Source of the DNA: Actinomycetes bacterium
Lineage (GTDB): Bacteria > Actinomycetota > Actinomycetes > Actinomycetales > Cellulomonadaceae
Assembly (NCBI GenBank): GCA_023401045.1
Contig: JAEXEM010000213.1
Span: forward strand, 1 to 10,607
Reading direction: 5' to 3'
Length of the DNA stretch: 10,607 nt
The notes beneath the pieces are model-generated. The model was given only the letters and a program-made list of their open reading frames with translations, had not been told where the DNA came from and did no database searches. Of this stretch, positions 5,671 through 10,607 are shown in pieces. Position numbers and translations under genes: made by a program. Each line of letters begins with the position of its first letter. The stretch's first letter is position 1.

Positions 5671-6975
5671 ATGGGCGACTCCCCAGCACAGGCGACGGCG
5701 ACGAAGCCGTCCGACCGACTCTCCCCCGACCCCACCCGCGCACCTCTCGCGACGGCCCAGCACCAGCTCTCGCGCGCCGTCGAGATCCTCGGCTACGACG
5801 ACGGGCTGCACGAGGTTCTCGCGACGCCGCGCCGCGAGATGCGGGTGTCCGTGCCCCTGCGGCGCGACGACGGTCGCGTGCAGGTCTTCACCGGATACCG
5901 CGTGCAGCACAACATCTCCCGCGGCCCCGGCAAGGGCGGTCTGCGCTACGCACCCGGCGTCGACATCGACGAGGTCCGCGCCCTCGCGATGTGGATGACG
6001 TGGAAGTGCGCCGTCGTCGACGTCCCGTACGGCGGGGCCAAGGGAGGCGTCACCATCGACCCGCACGCCCACTCGCGGTCCGAGCTCGAGCGGGTGACGC
6101 GGCGCTACACGAGCGAGATCATGCCGATCATCGGGCCCGAACGGGACATCATGGCTCCCGACATCGGCACCGACGAGCGCACGATGGCATGGGTGATGGA
6201 CACGTACTCCGTCAACCAGGGGTACACCATCCCGGCCGTGACGACCGGCAAGCCGCTCGCCGTCGGCGGGTCCCTCGGGCGTCCGACCGCGACCTCCCAG
6301 GGGGTCGTCCACACGGCCCGAGCGGCGCTGCGCGCCGACGGCGTCGAGCTGTCGGAGGTGAGCGCCGCGGTGCAGGGCTTCGGCAAGGTCGGCTCGCACG
6401 CGGCACGGCTGCTCCACGAGGCAGGCACCCGGGTCGTCGCCGTGAGCGACGAGCTCGGCGGCGTCACCTCCCCCGACGGGCTCGACGTACCGGCGCTCCT
6501 CGAGCACGTCGCGCGCACGGGGACGGTGACCGGGTTCGCCGAGGGCGACCCGCTGAGCAACGCCGAGCTGCTCGCGCTCGACGTCGACCTGCTCGTGCCT
6601 GCCGCCGTCGAGGGCGTCATCGACGCCGACACCGCTCACGCGGTCAAGGCCCGGTGGGTCGTCGAGGCCGCGAACGGCCCGACGACGAGCGAGGGCGACC
6701 GGGTGCTCGCCGAGCGTGGCGTCGTCGTCGTGCCGGACGTCCTCGCGAACGCCGGAGGGGTCGTCGTCAGCTACTTCGAGTGGGTCCAGGCGAACCAGGC
6801 CTACTGGTGGACGGCCACGGAGATCGAGGAGCGCCTCGAGCACCGCATGCTCGCGAGCCACGCCGCGGTCGCCGCCGTCGCACAGGCCGAGTCGGTCACG
6901 CTGCGGGACGCCGCCCTGACGATCGGGGTCCGCCGGGTGGCGGAGGCGCACCAGATCCGCGGCCTCTACCCGTGA
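5671..6975 (+). CDS. Glu/Leu/Phe/Val dehydrogenase, probable glutamate dehydrogenase (GudB/RocG-type)
   Basis: This 434-aa cytoplasmic enzyme most likely interconverts glutamate with 2-oxoglutarate and ammonium. The ATG is preferred to the in-frame GTG at 5662 because a GGTGGG (5661-5666) lies just upstream of it. The N-terminal dimerisation and substrate domain contains GPGKGGLR (Lys88), the segment ending in MTWKCA (Lys112) and PYGGAKGG with catalytic Lys124, followed by APDIGT with catalytic Asp164. The nucleotide-binding domain has GFGKVG at 236-241 and VVAVSD ending at Asp260. AANGPTT (333-339) and NAGGVVVSYFEWVQ (360-373) are typical of the family. The length and SYFEW motif match the roughly 420-residue hexameric GudB/RocG group rather than the 450-residue GdhA group. 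Cofactor choice is not certain; an acidic residue at the end of the second strand leans towards NAD. It may be co-transcribed with the small secreted protein gene. Confidence 0.93.
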   Translation: MGDSPAQATATKPSDRLSPDPTRAPLATAQHQLSRAVEILGYDDGLHEVLATPRREMRVSVPLRRDDGRVQVFTGYRVQHNISRGPGKGGLRYAPGVDIDEVRALAMWMTWKCAVVDVPYGGAKGGVTIDPHAHSRSELERVTRRYTSEIMPIIGPERDIMAPDIGTDERTMAWVMDTYSVNQGYTIPAVTTGKPLAVGGSLGRPTATSQGVVHTARAALRADGVELSEVSAAVQGFGKVGSHAARLLHEAGTRVVAVSDELGGVTSPDGLDVPALLEHVARTGTVTGFAEGDPLSNAELLALDVDLLVPAAVEGVIDADTAHAVKARWVVEAANGPTTSEGDRVLAERGVVVVPDVLANAGGVVVSYFEWVQANQAYWWTATEIEERLEHRMLASHAAVAAVAQAESVTLRDAALTIGVRRVAEAHQIRGLYP

Positions 6976-6981
6976 GCGCCC

Positions 6982-7009
6982 GCGGCACCGCGTGACGACG
7001 CGGCGCCGC
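6982..7009. terminator. Bidirectional terminator hairpin between convergent genes
   Basis: Bases 6982-6993 and 6998-7009 form a 12-bp stem with one A-C mismatch (6987/7004) and a 4-base loop, filling almost all of the 35-base gap between the dehydrogenase stop (6975) and the META-domain gene stop (7011). It could end transcription from both sides. T-runs are absent on both strands. Confidence 0.6.
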
Positions 7010-7010
7010 C

Positions 7011-7460
7011 TCACGCGTCCGGAGGCCCGACCGTCCGCTCGAGCTCGACGTTCCGGCCGTCCGCACCGTGCACGACGAGCCGGTCGCCCCGCGGCTCGAC
7101 CTCACCCCCGCCGGAGAGGAACCCGAGCACGGCGCGCTCGGTGGCGGCCGCCGGCTCGGGGCCCGCCATCCTGGTCGCGACGACGGGGCCGAACCCGAGC
7201 ACGTCCCGCTCGAGGTGCCACGTGCCGCGCACCCGGTTGACGCCGGCGTACCCGAAGACGACCCCGTCGCCCTCGAGGACGAGCCACGGCGGGCCCTGCA
7301 GACCGTCGGCCGGACGGACGCCGTCGACGAGGCGCACGAGCCACGTGCCGTGCAGCCACGCGGCGGCGTCGACGTCCCCGTCCGGCGCCGGGCCGGGCGA
7401 CGCCCGCCCTCCCGACCGCTCGGTCCCGGGGGTGGCGAGGTCCTGCCCGTCGTCGCGCAT
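7011..7460 (-). CDS. META-domain protein (HslJ-like fold), cytoplasmic, function unknown
   Basis: This 149-aa protein contains a single META domain, about residues 35-143. Key segments are LHGTWLVRLVDG (36-47), YAGVNRVRGTWHL (71-83) and LGFGPVVATRMAGPEPAAATERAVLGFL (88-115), which follow the family pattern GCN.. then L.FG....TRMACP. Both usual cysteines are replaced (Val74, Gly100), and there is no signal peptide or lipobox, so the protein is probably cytoplasmic, unlike exported HslJ-type members. The acidic, Gly/Pro-rich first 30 residues are likely disordered. The ATG at 7458-7460 has no clear Shine-Dalgarno, and the gene lies 29 bases after the hemQ stop on the same strand, so it is probably translated from the haem-operon mRNA. 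META domains are linked to stress or antibiotic resistance in some bacteria; no function can be named here. Confidence 0.8.
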   Translation of the reverse strand: MRDDGQDLATPGTERSGGRASPGPAPDGDVDAAAWLHGTWLVRLVDGVRPADGLQGPPWLVLEGDGVVFGYAGVNRVRGTWHLERDVLGFGPVVATRMAGPEPAAATERAVLGFLSGGGEVEPRGDRLVVHGADGRNVELERTVGPPDA

Positions 7461-7489
7461 GCTCGATCATGGCACCGGCGGGCCGGTCG

Positions 7490-8206
7490 TCACACCCGGC
7501 GGAGCCGCTCCACCCACTCGCCCAGCGCGACCCGCGGGCCGGTGAAGAACGGCACCTCCTCGCGCACGTGGCGGCGCGCCTGCGTCGCGCGCAGGTCACG
7601 CATGAGGTCGACGATCCGGTGCAGCTCCGGTGCCTCGAAGGCGAGCAGCCACTCGTAGTCGCCGAGGGCGAAGGACGCGACGGTGTTCGCCCGGACGTCG
7701 GCGTAGTCACGGGCTGCGGCGCCGTGCTCGTGGAGCATCGCGCGCCGCTCCTCGTCCGGCAGGACGTACCAGTCGTAGGACCGGACGAACGGGTAGACGC
7801 ACAGGTAGTCGCCCGCCGGCTCGCCGGCGAGGAAGGCCGGCACGTGCGCGCGGTTGAACTCCGCCGGGCGGTGCAGACCGACGGCCGACCACACCGGCGT
7901 GAGGGAGGCACCGAGCGCGGACGCCCGCAGCCGGTGGTACGCGCCCTGGACCTGCTCGATCGTCTCGGCGTGCCACCAGACCATGAGGTCGGCGTCCGCG
8001 CGCAGGCCGGCGACGTCGTACCAGCCGCGGACGACGAGGCCGTCGTCCTGCGCGACGGCGCGCTCCGCGTCCTCGACGAGCGCCGCCCGGGCGACCGCGT
8101 CGGCCGGCATCGGCTGGTCGACCGTGAAGACCGACCACATCGTGTAGCGGATCGTCGCGTTGAGCGCCTCGGAGTCGGGGGCGGGCGCGGCGGGGTGGGT
8201 GCTCAC
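7490..8206 (-). CDS. hemQ: Coprohaem decarboxylase HemQ (ChdC), actinobacterial type
   Basis: This 238-aa enzyme carries out the last step of the coproporphyrin-dependent haem pathway: oxidative decarboxylation of two propionates of iron-coproporphyrin III with hydrogen peroxide, giving haem b. The GTG at 8204-8206 is chosen because GGAG (plus-strand 8212-8215) lies 5 bases upstream and family homology ([12 protein letters not shown]) begins soon after; the frame stays open far upstream but is not protein-like there. The chlorite-dismutase-like fold is marked by [13 protein letters not shown] (138-150) with the catalytic Tyr138, MLHEHG with proximal haem ligand His161, and His121 in RAHVPAF. 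The spacing of His121, Tyr138 and His161 equals that of His118, Tyr135 and His158 of the Corynebacterium diphtheriae enzyme as remembered, which marks the actinobacterial subgroup with a distal His. It follows hemH by 53 bases, consistent with one operon. Confidence 0.95.
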   Translation of the reverse strand: MSTHPAAPAPDSEALNATIRYTMWSVFTVDQPMPADAVARAALVEDAERAVAQDDGLVVRGWYDVAGLRADADLMVWWHAETIEQVQGAYHRLRASALGASLTPVWSAVGLHRPAEFNRAHVPAFLAGEPAGDYLCVYPFVRSYDWYVLPDEERRAMLHEHGAAARDYADVRANTVASFALGDYEWLLAFEAPELHRIVDLMRDLRATQARRHVREEVPFFTGPRVALGEWVERLRRV

Positions 8207-8259
8207 TGGTGCTCCGTGGGTGGGGGCAGTGGTGGTGACGTGGGTGGGGACGCGGCCCG

Positions 8260-9429
8260 TCAGGACCGTGGGTCGACCGAGCAGGCGGCCGGGACGCCGG
8301 AGTCCACACCGGCACGCTGCCGGCAGCAGCCCGGCGCGCACACCGACCGGAACGCCGTCAGCTCGCCGACGGTCGCCTCGGCCGGCCGCGGCTCGCCGGC
8401 CGCGTCGGCGCGCGCGATGGCGGCCCGCTCGAGCAGCAGGTCGACGAGACCGCGGACGAACGGCTCGCGCACGCCCACCGAGTCGGCACGCACGGCGGTC
8501 ATGCCGAGCTCGCGCGCCGTCTCGAGCGCCTCGGTGTCGAGGTCGAAGGCGACCTCCATGTGGTCGGACACGAAGCCGATGGGCGCGAGGACGACCGACG
8601 TCGTGCCCGCGGCCGCGAGCGCCTCGAGGTGGTCGTTGACGTCGGGCTCGAGCCAGGGCTGCGAGGGCGGGCCGGAGCGCGAGCAGTAGACGAGGTCCCA
8701 CTCGACCGGCCGGCCGAGCCGCTCGGCCGCGGCGGCGGCGACGGAGCGGGCGACGTCGAGGTGCTGCTCGCGGTACGAGGCACCGGCGACGGTCGAGGCC
8801 TCCTCCATCGTGTCGGGGATGGAGTGGGTGACGAAGACGAGACGCGGCCACGCGGCAGCGGTGTCCATGCCCTCGTAGGCCTCGACGACGGCGTCGGTGT
8901 TGGCCTGCACGAAGCCGGGGTGGTTGAAGTACGACCGGACCTTGTCGACGGCGAGGTCCTCCGGGGCCCCCTCGACGGCGACCTCCTGGAGCGCCGCCCA
9001 GAGGTTCTCCCGGTACTGCCGACAGCCCGAGTACGAGGAGTAGGCCGACGTGACGAGCGCGACGACGCGACGCGCGCCGCCGGCCCGGGCCTGCTCGAGC
9101 GCCTCGCGCGTGTACGGCTCCCAGTTCCGGTTGCCCCACACGACGGGCACGTCGAGCCCGCGGCGCGCGAGCTCGGCCTGCAGCGCCGCCTGGAGGGCGA
9201 GGTTCTGCTCGTTGATCGGGCTGCGGCCGCCGAAGTGGTGGTAGTGCTCGGCGACCTCGGCGAGCCGCTCGTCGGGGATGCCCTTGCCCGCGGTGACGTT
9301 GCGGAGGAACGGCAGCACGTCCTCCGGGCCGTTCGGTCCGCCGAAGGAGAAGAGGAGCACCGCGTCGTACGGAGCCAGCGCGGTCGCGTCGGCCGGCTGG
9401 GCCGACGCCTGGTTCGGAGGAGTCGTCAC
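8260..9429 (-). CDS. hemH: Coproporphyrin ferrochelatase (HemH/CpfC)
   Basis: This cytoplasmic enzyme inserts ferrous iron into coproporphyrin III, making the substrate of HemQ encoded next. Taken from the GTG at 9427-9429 it has 389 aa; numbering follows this start. [12 protein letters not shown] (21-32) opens the domain; HFGGRSPIN (65-73), [10 protein letters not shown] with catalytic His202, [17 protein letters not shown] (248-264), and SDHMEV with Glu292 are the ferrochelatase hallmarks. Cys136 (SGCRQY) and the C-terminal CAPGCC (Cys364, Cys368, Cys369) with Cys383 fit the [2Fe-2S] cluster known in actinobacterial ferrochelatases. The start is uncertain: neither this GTG nor the in-frame GTG at 9436-9438 has a good Shine-Dalgarno. 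An ATG-led frame of 7 codons (9447-9449 onward) ends with a TGA overlapping the chosen GTG, which suggests translational coupling; leaderless initiation at 9438 is the alternative. Confidence 0.93.
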   Translation of the reverse strand: MTTPPNQASAQPADATALAPYDAVLLFSFGGPNGPEDVLPFLRNVTAGKGIPDERLAEVAEHYHHFGGRSPINEQNLALQAALQAELARRGLDVPVVWGNRNWEPYTREALEQARAGGARRVVALVTSAYSSYSGCRQYRENLWAALQEVAVEGAPEDLAVDKVRSYFNHPGFVQANTDAVVEAYEGMDTAAAWPRLVFVTHSIPDTMEEASTVAGASYREQHLDVARSVAAAAAERLGRPVEWDLVYCSRSGPPSQPWLEPDVNDHLEALAAAGTTSVVLAPIGFVSDHMEVAFDLDTEALETARELGMTAVRADSVGVREPFVRGLVDLLLERAAIARADAAGEPRPAEATVGELTAFRSVCAPGCCRQRAGVDSGVPAACSVDPRS

Positions 9430-9685
9430 GGGAGGCACGGCCCGATCATCGCACCCGATCCCCCGGACCTCCTGCTCACGGCGGACGTGACGTTGTCCCG
9501 ACGACCTGTCACCTCCCGGCGGGCGTCGCACACCCTCGTGTCCCACGCACGGGTGGCTCCGGGCGCTCCGCGTGCGGGCCGGGCGGCGCGGTCCTACGGT
9601 CGTGCGTAGCGCGACGCAGCGCTCCCCCCACGACGTCAGACCCGAACGACGCAGCGAGGAACCGGAGCCGACCGATGAGCGAGCT
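9430..9685. other. Divergent intergenic region between hemH and the kinase gene
   Basis: This 256-base stretch must hold the promoters of both divergent genes. No good TTGACA pair was found on either strand. On the plus strand TACGGT (9595-9600) fits the TANNNT -10 pattern without a recognisable -35. On the minus strand AGGAGG (plus 9468-9473) is a perfect Shine-Dalgarno but has no in-frame start at a suitable distance. GTGAC (9487-9491) and GTCAC (9508-9512) form a short inverted repeat. Frames open through this region are arginine-rich and not protein-like. Confidence 0.5.
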
Positions 9686-10561
9686 GTGACCCGCGCCGGA
9701 CGACACGCAGCACCAGAGCTGGCACGGCGGTACGTCCTCGGAAGACGACTGGGGCAGGGGGGCTCGGCCCAGGTCTTCCACGCGATCGACACCCGTCTCG
9801 ACCGGCCCGTGGCGATCAAGCTCTTCCGGCTGGCAGGCGCCGAGCCGGCGGAGGTCCGCAGGTACGCGCAGGAGGCCCGCGTGCTGGCCGACCTGTCGCA
9901 CCCCGCGCTCGTGGCCCTGCTCGACGTCGGCGCCGACGTGCTCGAGGGGACCGGGCCGGTGGCCTTCCTCGTCATGGAGCTCGTCGAGGGCCGCACGCTG
10001 CGCGACGTGCTCTCCGACGGCCCGCTCGACGCGATGGTGACGGCGGACGTCGGCCACCAGCTCGCGGAGGCGCTCGCGCACGCGCACCGCGCCGGTGTCG
10101 TCCACCGGGACGTCAAGCCCTCGAACGTGCTCGTGTCGGACACGGCGCCGACCTCGGGACGTCGCGACGCCCCGGTGATGCCGGTCGTCCTCGCCGACTT
10201 CGGGATCGCGGCGTCGGGCTCGACGCACGCCCCCGGCGACGGTCGCGCGACCGCCGGCTACCAGAGCCCCGAGCAGGCCCTCGGCGAGCCGGCAGGCCCG
10301 GCGAGCGACGTGTACTCGCTCGGCCTCGTGCTCCTCGAGTGCCTCACGGGACGGCGCGCCTACCCCGGTGACCCGCTCACGGCGTCGCTCGCGCGGCTGC
10401 TGCACGGACCGCAGATCGACGACGACGTCGACCCTGACATGGCCCCGCTGCTGCGGGCGATGACGCGCTCCGACCCCGCGCAGCGCCCGACGACCGCCGC
10501 GGTCGCCGCCGAGCTGCGCGGTCTGCGCCGCCTCCGCGAGCGTTCGCTGCGCGTGCTCTGA
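9686..10561 (+). CDS. Serine/threonine protein kinase, catalytic domain only (PknB-like)
   Basis: This 291-aa protein is a complete Hanks-type kinase domain that would transfer phosphate from ATP to Ser/Thr of unknown target proteins. Seen in order: glycine loop LGQGGSAQV (22-30), ATP-anchoring Lys45 in VAIKLF, helix-C Glu63, catalytic HRDVKPSN (140-147, Asp142 and Asn147), DFG (171-173), activation-segment end TAGYQSPEQ (189-197), SDVYSLG (207-213), and Arg267 near the end. All key residues are present, so it should be active. Unlike PknB it ends soon after the domain: there is no transmembrane helix and no PASTA or other sensor, so it is predicted to be cytosolic. The GTG start is inferred from where homology begins. 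It has no strong own Shine-Dalgarno, but GGAG (9664-9667) sits 7 bases before an ATG whose 4-codon frame ends in a TGA overlapping this GTG, suggesting coupled translation. Confidence 0.9.
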   Translation: MTRAGRHAAPELARRYVLGRRLGQGGSAQVFHAIDTRLDRPVAIKLFRLAGAEPAEVRRYAQEARVLADLSHPALVALLDVGADVLEGTGPVAFLVMELVEGRTLRDVLSDGPLDAMVTADVGHQLAEALAHAHRAGVVHRDVKPSNVLVSDTAPTSGRRDAPVMPVVLADFGIAASGSTHAPGDGRATAGYQSPEQALGEPAGPASDVYSLGLVLLECLTGRRAYPGDPLTASLARLLHGPQIDDDVDPDMAPLLRAMTRSDPAQRPTTAAVAAELRGLRRLRERSLRVL

Positions 10562-10607
10562 CGCGGTGCCGGACGGCCCGACGCCCGGGAGGCGTGCTGC
10601 TCAGGCG

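Noticed and set aside
5173..7014. Long frames on both strands (minus 5173-7014, plus 5223-6995) over the small protein and dehydrogenase genes
   Set aside because: Both are low-complexity shadow translations; the dehydrogenase frame has all catalytic motifs.
8207..9139. Upstream continuation of the hemQ frame
   Set aside because: It lies across the ferrochelatase gene, is Arg/Gly-rich and unlike any family, and HemQ homology starts only after the GTG at 8204-8206.
9439..10143. Upstream continuation of the hemH frame
   Set aside because: It runs antisense through the kinase domain and contains no ferrochelatase-like sequence.
10562..10607. TCA at 10601-10603 as stop codon of a convergent minus-strand gene
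   Set aside because: Only seven bases lie beyond it in the window, so nothing can be supported.

Overview
The window looks like chromosomal DNA of a high-GC actinobacterium, most likely a cellulose- or glucan-degrading member of the Micrococcales (Cellulomonas/Cellulosimicrobium-like). This is inferred from the strong G/C bias at third codon positions, GTG starts, a CebEFG-type sugar transporter with CebR/CelR-type operator palindromes, actinobacterial HemQ residues and a ferrochelatase with a Cys-rich tail. No RNA gene, mobile element or CRISPR array was seen.

Region 1 (1-5102) is a sugar-uptake locus. About 515 bases of leader hold two LacI-type operator palindromes (285-298 and 366-379) on either side of a TTGACA promoter. 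Then come a lipoprotein solute-binding protein (cebE-like), a strong hairpin, two membrane permeases overlapping by ATGA (cebF- and cebG-like), a strong terminator, and a LacI/CebR-family repressor. No transport ATPase or glycosidase is present, so the ATPase must be encoded elsewhere, as is usual for this family (MsiK-type shared ATPase).

Region 2 (5103-6975) carries a promoter and hairpin, a small exported four-cysteine protein whose cysteine spacing resembles the tendamistat alpha-amylase-inhibitor family, and a Glu/Leu/Phe/Val-type (probably glutamate) dehydrogenase 33 bases downstream.

Region 3 (7011-9429, minus strand) is a haem-biosynthesis cluster: ferrochelatase (hemH/cpfC), then coprohaem decarboxylase (hemQ/chdC), then a cytoplasmic META-domain protein. 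It converges on the dehydrogenase gene at a hairpin that can serve both strands. HemH and HemQ perform the last two steps of the coproporphyrin-dependent haem pathway.

Region 4 (9430-10561) is a divergent intergenic region followed by a serine/threonine protein kinase that consists of the catalytic domain only.

The observations most worth a second look are the paired CebR-like boxes around the promoter, the tendamistat-like secreted protein lacking the WRY inhibitory triad, the 16-bp hairpin between cebE and cebF, and very short upstream reading frames whose stop codons overlap the probable GTG starts of both divergent genes hemH and the kinase.
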